A stretch of 64,000 nucleotides of DNA, from positions 4,524,971 to 4,588,970 of the forward strand of contig NC_081333.1 in the NCBI RefSeq assembly GCF_022539665.2, written 5' to 3'. The notes beneath the pieces were generated by a model, which saw only the letters and a program-made list of their open reading frames with translations, searched no databases and was not told the origin of the DNA. The position numbers were made by a program, and so were the translations under genes. Of this stretch, positions 11,969-24,214 are shown one piece after another (the first letter of the stretch is position 1; every line of letters starts with the position of its first letter). The DNA comes from Daphnia carinata (taxonomy: Eukaryota; Arthropoda; Branchiopoda; Diplostraca; Daphniidae).

Positions 11969-12154
11969 GGCGGCGTTTATTGCACTAGTCGTTTCATCTA
12001 TGGTTGTGGAAATAATGAGTCCTTTCTAGCGAAACTGGCCGAGTTTTATTCCGTCCGCGAGAGGCTAAATAGCGTGCTTAGTGTTTTTGATAGTATCAGT
12101 ATTACCATAAGGCCTTGCAGTGTCTACCTTGTCTAATTCGTAGTGGCAAGGCTA
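11969..12154 (-). promoter_or_regulatory. Gene 4 promoter
   Basis: Minus strand: TTAGCCTTGCC (about 12145-12154) and facing CAAGG copies (12113-12117, 12127-12131), AATAAAAC (12043-12050), CTCATTATTTC (12009-12019), ACTAGT (11984-11989), ATG at 11968. Confidence 0.6.
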
Positions 12155-13109
12155 ATACGCAATGGTCCTTTTTTGGCACCGGTTTATGGTCTGAGAATGT
12201 GAACCAAAAATGATGACCTAGGTGCGTTTAAGATGAAGTGGGAAACTCGTTTGTTTCCCTTTGTCCGGAACAAAACATAAAAAACAAATGATTAAATTTA
12301 TTTCGTGCTAAAAAAAAATTGAAATCCTTCCGTACAGGAACATACGTAACAGCTCGTGGACGGTACATGTGATTTGATAAGACCGCCGTACTTTACGAGA
12401 TTTCGCGACACATCCTCCTTAGCAGTTGAAGTTTAGCAGTTGAAATTTCAATGAGTAAGTGAAGGATTGTGGATGCTATCCGAAGAAATTGGCATCCTCT
12501 CATGCAATCCAATGTAAGGCAATCATACAAGAACGGCAGTTTGGAAGAACTATAATTGATTTTAATTGAGGGCACAGCCTAAGCAAAAGGAAGTGGAACG
12601 ACTTTAACCTTGGCGGAATGTTGTCGACTATCCGTAAACAACCTCGGTTTAGAGTAACATGGAGTAGGTTATAACGGGCGGGAATAATCTACAGTGTTTT
12701 GGCCTGGTTGAGGCTTACGACGCAGACGTGGAACAAGTGATACACTGACCTCCTTTTCCGGGAATTTCAATCCCAAGGAAAAAGAAATAAAAAGTTTCTT
12801 CAATGCCTTTATATTCACAATTTGTTGGATTGCAGACATTTCGTAGACTGTTATTACCACGCACAAGGTAAACACAAGAAAGAAAGACAACAAAAATGTG
12901 GCTATCTTTGGAATGGCACCACAGATCTCAAGGCCAGAGATGGATAGGTAGAAAAGATCGTGACCCGTTTCGCAGCAGATTATCTAACTGGTTATCATCA
13001 CGTAAAAGAAAACGACTCACATTCGACTTTGAAATGCCCAAAGGTAAGATCCAGCTTTACCCGTTTCCCACGACAGATAACAGATACATAGATTGTAAAC
13101 TTTTCTTTT
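12155..13109. other. Intergenic between genes 4 and 5; one odd ORF
   Basis: A minus-strand frame stays open from about 12990 to 12669 and includes a hydrophobic stretch (LLSFFLVFTLCVVITVY). It has no ATG in a good position and no clear first exon, so it may be chance. Nothing else is supported. Confidence 0.35.
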
Positions 13110-13115
13110 TTTATT
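13110..13115 (-). terminator. Possible poly(A) signal of gene 5
   Basis: AATAAA on the minus strand, about 215 nt after the gene 5 stop, in a T/A-rich tract. Confidence 0.4.
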
Positions 13116-13329
13116 TAACAAATAAATATTTTTTAAAAACGTGTCAACTAAGTCAACTATATTTGTACAGATATATGAACACAACAAGTATATGGGGAGG
13201 GGGTAAAATAGTTGGCAGACCGCATCTTCTAATTAAGTCTTTACATACAAGTTGAGGCTTCCGGTGTTAAACTGTTCGTTAGAAGCGCGTAGAGTCTTTA
13301 AAAGGAAATGTATGTAAATTGTTCGAGTC

Positions 13330-13951
13330 TCAAATATTCACATACGACCTTCCAGGAGACCCGAAATTCAAGCCATCCGTATCGCCTTTCACTGGTTGCC
13401 ACGAATGCTCTTTGCCCATTTCACGTCCCATTTCACGAAAGTAGTAATCGTGGATGTGCTGCTTCACGTGGAACCAGCCGTTCGATTTCGCTGGTTTGAT
13501 CATCCCAGTCACTGGTCGATAATGGAAATCGCTTATCGCTGGTTGTATGGCATCCAAATCGAAGAAAGGGACGTCATCTTCCGATGAATAATCGTCGAAA
13601 TTCTGCTGCGAAAGCAACAATGTGCTGCTACCTGTCTGCGACTGGGCATTCCGACGAACTGAAACTTTCTTTCCAAAGTCCTGCGTAACAACATCATCTT
13701 CAGCTGAGCTTTGCTTTGTGGCCAACTCGGCACTTTCATCGTCTACAAGCAACGCCCGTGAATCACGTCGATCGTTGTTTCCCGCGGCACTACCGGAAGT
13801 ACTGTGACCGACCGGATAAGAATCGACAGCTAATAACACGCCAACAAGCTATAATTCGCGAACAATAAAAATCAAATACAATTAAAGGGAAAAGATTGTG
13901 AAATACGTTTTCGATTGTGAGGCATACCATGAAATAACCCAATGGATGCAT
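13330..13951 (-). CDS. Gene 5: short type A secreted protein
   Basis: Exons 13928-13951 (MHPLGYFM) and 13330-13848 give about 180 aa. Donor ATG|GTATGC, acceptor TTATAG|CTT, phase 0. The signal peptide ends around LVGVLLAVDSYPVG. The body has acidic Ser motifs (DDESAE, DDYSSEDD) and a dibasic VRR. The C-terminal motif is present but altered: NGWFHVKQHIHDYYFRE...EHSWQPVK. No membrane anchor. Like gene 4 it lacks an expanded repeat region. Probably a soluble secreted member of the array. The function is unknown. Confidence 0.82.
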
Positions 13952-14093
13952 GGCGATCAGGTTTTATAGTCCACTAGTTACTACAACTACGGTTGCTAGA
14001 AGAATAACTGTAATCACGTAGAGCATTTTGCTTATATTTATACGTTTCGTTGTTCTAACCAACGTCAAGGACATTTTCATGCTGACAAGGTTA
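13952..14093 (-). promoter_or_regulatory. Gene 5 promoter
   Basis: Minus strand: ATAACCTTG (14086-14093 region), a second CCTTG (14066-14070), TATAAATA (14034-14041), CAGTTATTCTTCT (13998-14010), ACTAGT (13973-13978), ATG at 13951. A second TATAAAAC at about 13961-13968 lies too close to the ATG to be the main TATA box. Confidence 0.65.
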
Positions 14094-14626
14094 TTTATCA
14101 AAGTCTTGCGTACACACGATGGCGTAACAATTCCGAGGAAGACGACCTAGGTAGAAAGGAAAACGTAAACGAGTTCTATAGTTGATTACGCAAAAAACGT
14201 CACGAATTGAAAAGTGCTGGATAATGGATCACCTTTAAAAAGTGCCGACAGCAGGTAGCTGATTGAAAAATTTCAATCAGTTGCTTACAGATGTTAAAGG
14301 TAAACTGAACTGAAGTGGCAAAACTGGTCGACCTCGATAACCGGCCAAAACGTGTACCAACTAAATTGGTTTTGCAATGAAGTTGTAAACTGTCGCAAGT
14401 TTCATAAAAATGAATTAGCGGGAAACGCCACTCCTTTTCGCAATTTCATGTTTACTTTTAATTGAAAAACAAATTAAAAGATTGAACACAAGGGAACTGT
14501 ATTGACAGAGGAAGTAAAAAGTATACAGTCATAAAGAAGACCTGATTATTTACAGTACAATCCTACGCATGCGAGAACTTGCTACAAGAAAAAAAAAAGA
14601 ATAAACAAAATTGCAAGGCTGTCAGC
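14094..14626. other. Intergenic between genes 5 and 6
   Basis: No gene seen; short AT-rich spacer. Confidence 0.5.
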
Positions 14627-15665
14627 TTAGAGCCGATCATCCCACAAGGACCGCACAGGTGTTAATTGCGCAATATCACCTGCAACAGACGAGCCCGAAT
14701 TCAAATTAGAACTAGCTTTAACAGGTTGCCAAAAATATTCTTTGGCCAGTTCGTCTCCCAAGGCCCAGACGAAATGATCGTCCATGTAATGTCTCGTGAG
14801 GAACCAATCGTCCGACGTTGGATGGCTAAACAAAGTGGTCGGCAAATGATGAAAATTCATTTTCGTTAGCTGCACAGCGTCTGGATTGATCCACTGAACG
14901 TAATCTTCCAAAGAGAAATCATCGATTTCATCGTCGTCCTGGAATACGAGACCGACACGAGTCTGTTGTACTTGACCAGTGGAACTCGTTTGCGTCTGGA
15001 TAGTCTTCTGGATAATTTTCACATCCTCCAACGAGTGGTCATCGTCCAGCGGTGATGACTCGACAGAAGCGGGGTCAGTAAATGTTGAGACTCGGACGTT
15101 ATGAGGGTCTGCTAGTTTTTCCAGCACATCTTCTAACGAATCGTCGGGATCTACCGTAACATGAGCAACCTGTACTGTTGATTGGCTCTTGTCTGAAACA
15201 TCCACCTTCGCTAAATCTTTGACCAAATCCTCCCACGAGAATCCGTCTCGTACGCGAACGTTTAACTGAGGAACAGCATGTTGCGTTCCAGCTGCGACGA
15301 GACTCTCCGCTGGATGGGCACTTGCCATAATGCTATACCTTTTTACTAAATGATCGTCTTCCAGCGAATCGTCGTCCTCCAAGGATTTGTTTAGCGTCGA
15401 TTCCATGCTATCTGGGAGGTCCATTGTAGCTGATGTTTCGTGAGAATCATCGACGTCTATTAAAATGGCAGCTTTTTGGCCGAGAGGGAGACTGTTGGTT
15501 CCTCTGAAATGAGTCACGATCATCGCCGCTCCCACCAGCTGGAAAAGCAAAATTAATAGTTCAAATAGCATTGAGAAAAGTGTTCAGAACAATTAGCCAT
15601 TAGTTCTTAAAGCACGAATTTTTCTTAGAGAAATAGTTTACCATAATAAAACGCAAAGTACTCAT
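14627..15665 (-). CDS. Gene 6: type A secreted acidic protein
   Basis: Exons 15642-15665 (MSTLRFIM) and 14627-15538 give about 311 aa. Donor ATG|GTAAAC, acceptor TTTCCAG|CTG, phase 0. Signal peptide LVGAAMIVTHF, then RGTNSLPLGQKAAILIDVDDSHE, a start block shared with genes 2, 7 and 11. The body is strongly acidic with repeated DDDSLEDD motifs and a dibasic LVKR|YS site near residue 75 after the first acidic run. The C-terminus has TSDDWFLTRHYMDDHFVWALGDELAKEYFWQPVK (written here as one motif with two halves), followed by a tail ending TPVRSLWDDR that is shared with genes 7 and 11. Soluble and secreted by prediction. The function is unknown. Confidence 0.88.
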
Positions 15666-15790
15666 GGGAATAGTGCCTGCACAACTTGCCAGAACAATCG
15701 CTACGTAAAGAATAAAGATAAGACTATTGGCACGCCTCTATTTATACCATTTAGTGGATGCGGAATGGAAAAGCATCGTTTGCAAGGTTC
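15666..15790 (-). promoter_or_regulatory. Gene 6 promoter
   Basis: Minus strand: GGAACCTTGC (15783-15790 region), TATAAATA (15739-15746), CTTTATTCTTTA (15706-15717). ACTAGT is missing; a related GCAAGTTG lies at about 15683-15690. ATG at 15665. Confidence 0.6.
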
Positions 15791-17063
15791 CTTCTATGTC
15801 GCCTTATTAAGTTATTTGGTACAAAAAATCAGGAAGATGACCTAGGTACTATAAACTTGTTTTGTTTTCTCGTTTGTTACGATGGCCTTGTGTGATGAAG
15901 AACTTCATTTTATGGGAAAACGAAAATCATTTGACAAACTAGTTTAACCAACTGAATGGCAGAGCTTGAATAGATCTAACCTTCGTCAATAATCTAATAC
16001 AGAAGCGTCACGATGATTTTTGGGTACGGAATTGTTTTTGTTTTTGTTTCAGGAAACAAGGTGTGTCCCATGATATTACCATACGGAGATCACTGTGTTG
16101 TTGAGACGAAACATGTAGAGCCAACTATGAGTTGACATTGAAGTCGATAAAAGTAAATTTGAAAAAACAGGAACTATAAAGAAGCAAACTTGCCAACCTT
16201 GTTGAATAGTAATATTTAATACCATCACCTATGAATACCGCCATTCCTTCTTCGTCACAGAGAGCAATGAGTTGAACGTTGCAGGCAAGCAGAAAAACAG
16301 GTAATATGATGACAGCCATTTCGTGAAGTCAGCCAGGAAAGAAAACTGATGCAAATGTCACCTCATTGGCCATGCATTGAAAGCGCAAGAAAGCGAAAGT
16401 TAAGAACACTGTTCTTCATTTAAAGTAAGGGTAAAACAGAATATGGAAAATGCAAATTGAACTTGCTCATTGAATTTTCATGAATTTTCAGGATGAGAAA
16501 CATTCATTGCTTAATCGCTCCTTGAAATGAAATGAGAAACCAATAACTTTCTTGTCCCGTGCTTAAAGTGCCAGGCATCGTCTACATATATACATATACG
16601 AGCAGAATTGTTTAATTTCCGTATGCTATGCTATTCATTTCATGACGTTCGCCCATATTGCGAGTTCATTGTTGCGCACAGCGAAAGCCATTGGCTTTCA
16701 GAAGCGGATGGCGATATAACCAGGCAAGGATTGGCAAAATATTTCTTTCAGAGTTACTTGCATGAAAACCGCTTTCTCTTTTATTTATTTAATGTTTATA
16801 ATAGCACAGTGATATAGTTCATGAATGTTACTCAGGTATCACGAGTTCGAATCTTTGCAACTCCATTATTAAAACTCAGACTATATCAAGTGCTACGCAG
16901 TAACCCTGTTGATTTTTCCCGAAGGTTTGAACGAAATAACACTATGAAACGAATCATAACGATAAAAACAGGAAATTGTATTCTTGAAAAACTTATGTAC
17001 AACCAGTTAAAATAATAACATGATGTTTAACAAAGCTCGTCACTCTATGAAAGATAACATCAT
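15791..17063. other. Intergenic between genes 6 and 7; small signal-like ORF
   Basis: A minus ORF at 16125-16319 (64 codons) begins with a signal-like hydrophobic segment (MAVIILPVFLLACNVQLIALC) but has no recognised domain and no array-type promoter. It could be a small secreted peptide or chance. A B-box-like GTTCGAATC near 16852 lacks a full tRNA fold. Confidence 0.35.
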
Positions 17064-18051
17064 TCAAACTGCAGCAGTGGTAGTCTGTTGCCGATCGTCC
17101 CACAACGATCGCACCTGCGTAAACTTAGCAAACTGGGCTGCGTTTACTTTTATGGGTGAGTGAGACTCCAACTTGATCACGTCTTTGACCGGTTGCAACA
17201 AGGAATCTCGAACCAATTCATGTTCTATTTCCCAAAAGTAATAATCACCTAAATATTCCTTAACGAGATATAAATCGTCGGACGCTGGATGGCCGAAAAC
17301 TCCGATGATCGGCACATTGTCAAAGATCGATACTGGCGAAGGAAGAACGACGGAGGGAGTTGGCGTTTGGTCAAGACTTGCGTCCGTTTGGAAAATCTGT
17401 CGGGCAAGTTGATCTTCCAAAGAATCATCTTGAATATCAAAATGCTGGATGATGAATTGCCCTTCAGTTGCTGCTTGAACGGGATTTGCATGCACTTGGG
17501 GTGCGTTGCGTTTCTGAACCAACTCATCTCGTACATGCAACAGATCGCTCTGCATCTGAAATTCTTTGAAAACTTGTTCTGCTGTTTGATTAGTCTGTTC
17601 GTGTTGAACGAAAATGACGTCCTCCGACGAGTGCGTGTCGTTCAAATCATCATAATCGACTACAAATGTTGTGCCGTTCACGCCGACAGAGTGAACTTCC
17701 AAGGAGACATCGTTACGACCATCGCCATTCAATATTTGGGCTCCACTTGTTTGATTAACGCCGACAACAAGCTGGAAATTGCCCTTGATTTCCAGCGAAT
17801 CGTTATGGACGTGTTCCACGCTGTCTACGTAGTCGTCAGTTGTTGTCTCGTGAGAATCGCCATGGTCGACCAAAATGGTCAAATTGCGACCGATCACGAA
17901 CGATTGGATTCCTCCGAAAAGAGTCAAGAACAAAACTGTTCCGACCGTAAGCTAAAAACACGAAGAATAGAATTTTAATTTTGGATGGAGAGTAAATGTT
18001 AAAGATAATGAAAGTGTTGCTGTTTACCGTGAAAGAACTGGAGAGACGCAT
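17064..18051 (-). CDS. Gene 7: type A secreted acidic protein
   Basis: Exons 18028-18051 (MRLSSSFT) and 17064-17951 give about 303 aa. Donor ACG|GTAAAC, acceptor TTTTTAG|CTT, phase 0. The signal peptide (LTVGTVLFLTLF) is followed by GGIQSFVIGRNLTILVDHGDSHE, the same start block as genes 2, 6 and 11. SxE motifs recur (DSVEH, DVSLEV, DDSLED). A QKR dibasic site lies mid-protein. The C-terminal motif is SDDLYLVKEYLGDYYFWE...QPVK, followed by SPIKVNAAQFAKFT and QVRSLWDDR, which is very close to the end of gene 11. Genes 7 and 11 look like the closest pair in type A although four genes separate them. Confidence 0.88.
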
Positions 18052-18199
18052 GTTGATTGTGTTGTACTAGTTGCTGGAACTGCAAAAGTGAGAATAATGA
18101 CAATCCGTGATGTGGATGGCGTATTTATACGATCCCTTTTCAATGCGGGAAAACTAATGAGCGTATGATAGTAACCTTGTAATTTCACGCAAGGCTATC
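18052..18199 (-). promoter_or_regulatory. Gene 7 promoter
   Basis: Minus strand: GATAGCCTTG (18190-18199) with CAAGGT (18174-18179), TATAAATA (18122-18129), CATTATTCTCACT (18087-18099), ACTAGT (18066-18071), ATG at 18051. This is the cleanest example of the shared layout. Confidence 0.75.
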
Positions 18200-19676
18200 G
18201 GATCGTTCATCTGTAGCGCAAAATAAATTGTTCCCACACAGGAAACATAAAACGAAGGATAATCTAAGGGTAAAGCAAATGATACCTTTTCGCCTCGGGA
18301 ATAGCTATACATGATAAATTTTGTCAATTACTGAAAGTATCTTGGACAACAACTGGTTTGCGTAAAAAATTACCTTATTTTTTTGGTTAACAGCGATCGC
18401 GTGCGAGGAAGGAGCTACAGTATTCAAATTTACGCCATCAAGGATGCAACGTGACACGGAAATGAGGCGCAGCTAGTTGCAGGTAAACACGTGAAATTGA
18501 AAACAAAGAAAATAACAGAAAAAAACAGTCCATTGGGATGCAACAAAGGACATGGCGCAGGAAATGCAAATGGAACGTGAATAATTACGTAGACGACCTC
18601 GTGAAGGTAAATTGAAAAATGAAAAGCGTCAAAGAGAGCTAGAACCAGCGTGTACATTCGTCCTGAATCTACTAAATAACATCGGCACGCAAAACGAATT
18701 CGGCCTAACCACAAAGGCCGACACGAGGTAGAGTAAACAAAAAATGAAGGTGCTAAAATTAATTTCTTTACTTTGGTACAAGGGACAGGGAATGCAAATA
18801 CGTTGCACAAAGAAACTCGGTGGTCCTGATTGAAAATCCAAAAACGTTGAATAATTTTCGTATTTTTTCTCGTAGAAGGATCAATTAGTTCTGGGGGTGT
18901 TTTTGCTTGTCTGTTCTGACAGACAAAATAAACTGCCCAACATCAAGGTCAGGTTATGTAACAGAGGGAATTGGGATTGGAGTACAAGTTACGCGAAAAA
19001 ACGTCTGGCAGCGCTATGAATCAATTACTACTCGAATCCAGCGTAAAACTTCATGCACAATAAATTCGAATTTACGCTCGATCTAATGTACGTGCATTTT
19101 GACAACCATCATGTTCTTGTTGCTGGTTTTGAATTTAGGCTTTTTTTTGTGGAGTTAAAGTTACCATGACCCATTTTATTAAATTTGTTTTACAATGTTT
19201 GAAATGCCGTACGGGTTGCCGGAGGCAATCAACATCTTGCACGGTATTCCATCCTCCACTACTGCGTAGTGATAGAAGGTTACGCAAAAAATGTTCCACG
19301 TATAAATAAAAATGCTTTATTATCAACCTGCCGCACACGGCAAATGAGGATAACAGACCGAATATGCCTGTGGACAACTTTCAAATTTCATAAATACTAC
19401 ATTAAATACTCTACTTGTTTGATCAATATAAACATCTTTCGTCTTTTTTTAGCTTTATCACGGTGCGAATTTGCTTCATGGCGAACCTTAACACGTACGA
19501 GGTAATGTCCATCATGCGTGTCTAATATTGCGGGTGACATTCGTGAGTTATATGGACGTTCTCTGAGAGCAAAGCATGATTAAAAAGTGCTACAGAAATT
19601 GACAGTTAAAACTGTTGTTGCATGGCCTGCAGCTATTGGGGAGTGGGATATGTAAACGATCGATCAAACTGTTCTG
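18200..19676. other. Intergenic between genes 7 and 8
   Basis: No supported gene. Minus ORFs at 18430-18841 are open in two frames but have no domain or splice support. Confidence 0.45.
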
Positions 19677-22282
19677 TCACAACATAAAAAAAAGTAATAA
19701 CAAATAACCGACTAAGATTGGAAGATGACATGAACTTGAAGTCAATGCACGCGATGTGTCATAGTGGTAATAAAAATAGGGGGATTCCTTCCTGATTAGG
19801 GAGTCACCTCGCTGGCCGCCGATTCTTCTTTCATCACGATTCACGATCACGACGTTCTGTTTGAAACAAGAATATTAATGAATATTTCCTTGTAATAATT
19901 GGACTGCATTAATTACCTTCTTCTTAGGGCTGTTCCCTCTGGCACGTTCCAGATCTAATGGAACGTCATCTTCTTCATCAACATAACGAAGCAAAAACAC
20001 ATCGTGCTCTTCGGAATTGCGGGAACTTGGCCTGTGGACGCGAATTGCACGAAGACGGTCATCAACACGAACGACCTGCTTCTTTCTAGTTGTTACATCG
20101 TCATCCGTTTCTTCGGAAATCTCGTCAAATTGGCCAGAATCTATAACACTGGTCCTCCTGCTATTTATTGTTGTTGGTAATTCCACTGCAATCATACCAG
20201 TGTGGGTTGCTTCGGACTCTTGAGGAGGTAGACGTAATGGATTAGTTGTTTGCAAAGAAACCGTAGCAACAGTTTCGGTTTGGTTTATCACCACTTCAGT
20301 TGTCAATTGAATTTGAGTATCATCAGAACTGAGATTTGGGTGATGATGGACATTCTTCTCTTCTCTTGAGTCGGCAACGTGTTGCTCAAACTGAGTGCGG
20401 ATTGGATCGGAGACTCTCGTTTCCGTACGTTCGGTCGTTTGAGTTCTGATGTTGACCACCTGCTTTGTTTGCGGGTTCATTTGAACTTCAAAATTTCCTA
20501 TCCGTTCCCATGGAAACACATGGGATTCTTCGGAATGGAGTGAAATGGGTATGTGGCTAGTAGCCATTATAAATTGCACACCGCTAATTGTTTGTGATTT
20601 GATATTGATAACTTCCTTCGTTTGGGGGTTTATTTGGATTTCAATATCACCTATCTGCTTCCAAGGGAAATCGTTGGGATCTTCATCATAGTAAGACTGG
20701 CCGTGAGTTGATGGTATCTCTGTAATAGGTAAGAAATCCAAAACGGGCTCTGTCGTGATTTCATCAACGACGTCAGGCTCATTAACAACTGGAATGGGAT
20801 TTAATATTGTTGGCGAGTTCACAGCCAGAATATTGGGTTGTAAATGGATAACTTCCATGGCGGATGTCGTAAAATCTCCAGCTGGAGTTGTGATTTCGCT
20901 GGAGAACTCACGATCAGCCACTGAATGTCTAAAAATGGGTTCATCAAATTTAGCTATTTCTTCTCGTTGGCCTTCGCTAAAAGAAAAAACAAGAACTGAA
21001 CTATTACTGGGATTAACCGATAGAGCGTTATCAGTTGCCATCGTTGGGTTTGTTCCAGATTCTTCGTTTTTGCTAAAAGAATCACCTTCTTTGTTCTCAC
21101 CGTAGTTCCTCTTATCGCTTATGATCGATTTTTCATGCTCGTTATCATATCCTTCATCTGACAACTTGTCGTCATTCGAATGCTTCAAAACCGGCTTGGT
21201 TGTTGTCGATGAATTTTGGGCATCTTGCACAATTAGCGTTTCATTCACAGGGAATACTTGCCCTTCGGGCTCCTGAGTAACGTCAGAAACGTCGGGTTCC
21301 TTAGCGATTGGCTTTCTCCAGTTTAGTGGCAATGGCAACTTAATATCAACTGTTTGTGTAGGCATAATCTCTGTAGTTGGTTGTCGTTCAATGGCGGACT
21401 CATGTCCTGCGCTAGTGTTTTGAAAAATAGGAGCCTGAACTTGCGGCTCTTCTTTCGAATGAATAAGGTCCGAATAAGAGGCATCGGTCGATTGAGTTGC
21501 GTTCACCTTTTCATTAGCTGCAATTTCCAAGTTTATGGCGTCAACTTCTTTTTGTTGCTTTTGGAATTCGGCCACTGTCACCGCCGCTAGGTTTTGATTT
21601 TGCACTGCCCTTGATTTATTGAGGCCATTATCAAATCCATGTTCTACTGCGAAATGGGTTTTCCTAGAATTCGTAGAAACAGGACTACGCAACGTAGTTG
21701 TTCGAATTCGATTGATTCGTGGCCTCGTAGGCAATGTCCTCTTCAATGCCGTCATGACTGATCCTTTAACATTTTTAGTTTTACGTGAATCCCACGGCAG
21801 ATCTTCTCCCGAGTTTGTGGGTGTTGGGTAGCGAGTTGTTGTCGTCGGCAAACGATGAAATCTATTTTTAGGGCCAAATGTTTTCCTTTGGCCTTCATTT
21901 TTATGAACCACTTTAGTTCGAAGTATGGCGTCTTGATCCGCTAATTGCAATGAGAATTCTTCTTTACAATTAGAAGACATTTCTTCTTTCCGATTCGGTC
22001 TCCGTCGATTAGCGAAAACCGTCCGCCTTCCGACAATTTCTTCTTCCGCCGGTTCAATACTCACAAGTAATTGCACAGTGAATTTCCCATCGAGAACGAA
22101 CGTGGCCGAGTTCGAATGGTCGGCAATGTTTTTGTTTCCAAACTGCACGCGTTCGTTAGCGTTTAATGAGTCGAGAGCCAACGCCCCGGCGAGCTAATCG
22201 GAAATCAGTAGAGTCGTAAATGTTAGGGAACAATTTCATGGTCAGCGAGAAAACTCACCGTCATTAAAAAAATGAGCCGCAT
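19677..22282 (-). CDS. Gene 8: type C protein with PW-EVQI modules and GPI-like tail
   Basis: Three exons: 22259-22282 (MRLIFLMT), 19917-22193 and 19677-19856, giving about 826 aa. Intron 1 has donor GTGAGT. Intron 2 (60 nt) has donor AAGAAG|GTAATT and acceptor AAACAG|AAC, phase 0. Ignoring intron 2 would lose the C-terminus. After the signal peptide (LAGALALDS) comes DGKFTVQLLVSIEP, shared with gene 12, then dibasic Thr-rich segments. Two modules of the form FPW......EVQINPQTKEVINI lie near residues 517 and 568. The last exon encodes ESPYFYYHYD, a Ser-rich stretch and a hydrophobic tail (LPILVGYLLLLFFML), matching gene 12 (DSPYFYFSD...CYPMLLVACLVFLIS) and typical of GPI attachment signals. 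Probably tethered to the outer cell surface. The function is unknown. Confidence 0.85.
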
Positions 22283-22447
22283 CGTTTGGTGGACTAGTAG
22301 CACGGAATTGCACAGTTTGTCACAGACGAGGGAAAGAGACGTGTTGGCAGAGGCGTAACTTAGAGAATTATGTCTTCCATCGGGTGCACAACAAAAGTTT
22401 ATTTAGTGCGATGGACCTTGAGCTTGTCGAAGTTTAGAAAGGTTAGG
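22283..22447 (-). promoter_or_regulatory. Gene 8 promoter (weaker match)
   Basis: ACTAGT (22293-22298) 11 nt before the ATG. A TATA-like AAATAAA (about 22399-22405) is farther away than usual. CAAGGT (22415-22420) and AACCTTT (about 22438-22444) resemble the shared paired motif. Confidence 0.4.
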
Positions 22448-23006
22448 CTAGATAATTCCAACCCTTATTCTGAGTATATCACGAAGTCACGGTATATACG
22501 TGGACAATGACACACTAACCTCATTGGCTTCGATTAACTTCTAGGCAATTCAGAGAATCAGGGAGGCAAATATATCAGCTATTATTCCTAGCACCTGTTT
22601 TGCTTCGAAATTGGATAGCTATACAAAAACCATTTCGATGTAGAGAAAAGAATTGAGCGTCTTCAATTGTTTAGCGATGGAAGTTGGGGTAGAAACAGAG
22701 AGGCTGTCTGTTATTTTAAAACGTGTATAGCGCAAGTTTTGAATGTAAGCCTTTAATCAAAGCAATTTTTTGTTTTCATGAAAAATGCGCTGTCATTGCA
22801 GAGAAAGAGAATTGACGTGGTAGAAGCTCTTTTGTTTGGTATAAAAATGAAAATGTGGAGCTAAGAGGAGTTATTGCTGTGTTGACCTGTATTTCAGCAT
22901 ACTATTAATATTACGATCATACTAGTGTAGAGAGAAAACAAATGGGCGGGGAGAGAAAATGATTCATTCCAACTTGGAACGCAATGTACAACTACTGTCG
23001 CCCAAC
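22448..23006. other. Intergenic between genes 8 and 9
   Basis: No gene seen. Confidence 0.5.
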
Positions 23007-24214
23007 CTACGAAATGCGAGCCAAAAGACAGGTGATAAAGAAAGGAAGAAAACAGGAAACCGTGGCAGAGGTGCTCGCCATATTTAGGGATGAAGTCGAG
23101 TAAACTGCAAGAGCCTCAGCGTATTTCTCCATTAGACGCTGGCCGTTCGCCCCAGACGCCCTTTTCAAACGACTGTCGATTTCCTGCACCTTTTGTTGGA
23201 ACATGGGATTTCCTAAGATTTCTCGCGTTCCCCTGCCATCAGACTCTTCGTAATGGCTTATTAATTCTCCATGGCCGATGTTTGGTTCTAAAAAGCGTCG
23301 TATCTCTGGCAGTAAACTAACGTCCACTTCCAAAGACACGTCTTGTTCATAAGAATGATCATCATGTTCATCAGAATAGGTGATGACACGACCACTTCTG
23401 CTGGACGGTGCAGTTGTTGGGCTTCTTCCTAAGACATGTTGCCTGGTAGCTTCGATTACAAAGGGATGGTCTTCTTGTTCGTCAGAACTCGTTCTGACAC
23501 GACCAGTGGCCGCGTTGGCTCGAACGAACTGCTTGATTCGGGCGAGCCGGACAGGCATCAGTGGAGGCATTTCGTCAGGGTTGTCATCTTCGAAGCTACC
23601 TTCGTCAGAATCATGAGAAACAAAATACCTGCCGACTGTTCTTGGTGGTTGACTGTTAACTTCCACTGGGCTGGGACTAACCGATTCAGCAAAAACACTG
23701 AAGAGCGATCTGATCATTGCAAAGAAGCCAACGTCTTCGGGAGATAGGCTGACGGTTGGCTCTTGATCTACGTCCGTCTTGGGTTGAATTTCTAATGCAG
23801 GTGGGTCAGTCTCAATTACAGAATCCTCTCCTACACTGGGTTGAGTTTCTTCGGCAGGAATATTCGTATCAACTTGCCCATCAGTTTCAGTTGGACTCGG
23901 TTCATCACTGGCCAAAAACGTCCCTTCTCCTGTTCCAGCGCTACTCCTGCCAGCACTCTCCCCCCCAAAAAATGCGGTTGGATCTTCAGTTGCTTCCGAT
24001 TGAGTTCCTTCTCCAGCGACAAGAGTTTGAGTTTCCTCTTCAATCATTGTCTCTGCCTCACCTCCACTGGAATTGAAGGAATCAGCCTCCGCGAAAGCCG
24101 ATACGAGCACAAAGGCTCCTAATAGCTATGATTCCAAAAAAATTTCAATTTAAACTGAACATGCATAGAAAATCTCAATACAAGTGTTACCATCGTGTAA
24201 AAATGACGACGCAT
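23007..24214 (-). CDS. Gene 9: type B acidic protein with GPI-like tail
   Basis: Exons 24191-24214 (MRRHFYTM) and 23007-24125 give about 380 aa. Donor ATG|GTAACA, acceptor TCATAG|CTA, phase 0. Signal peptide LLGAFVLVSAFAEADSF. The N-terminal half is Glu/Thr/Pro-rich. The second half has SDExxD motifs (SDEGSFEDD, SDEQEDH, SDEHDDHSYE). It then has the two type B blocks, DVSLEVDVSLLPEIRRFL (about 275) and NPMFQQKVQEIDSRLK...LMEKYAEALA (about 315-350). The end is Ser/Thr-rich and then hydrophobic (FLPFFITCLLARIS), as in GPI signals. Unlike the other B genes it lacks an RXKR site before LMEKY (ANGQR instead). Probably a surface-anchored coat protein; the function is unknown. Confidence 0.87.

Noticed and set aside
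16821-16880. tRNA-like B box (GTTCGAATC)
   Set aside because: No matching acceptor or anticodon stems could be drawn and the A box is poor; at most a tRNA-derived fragment.
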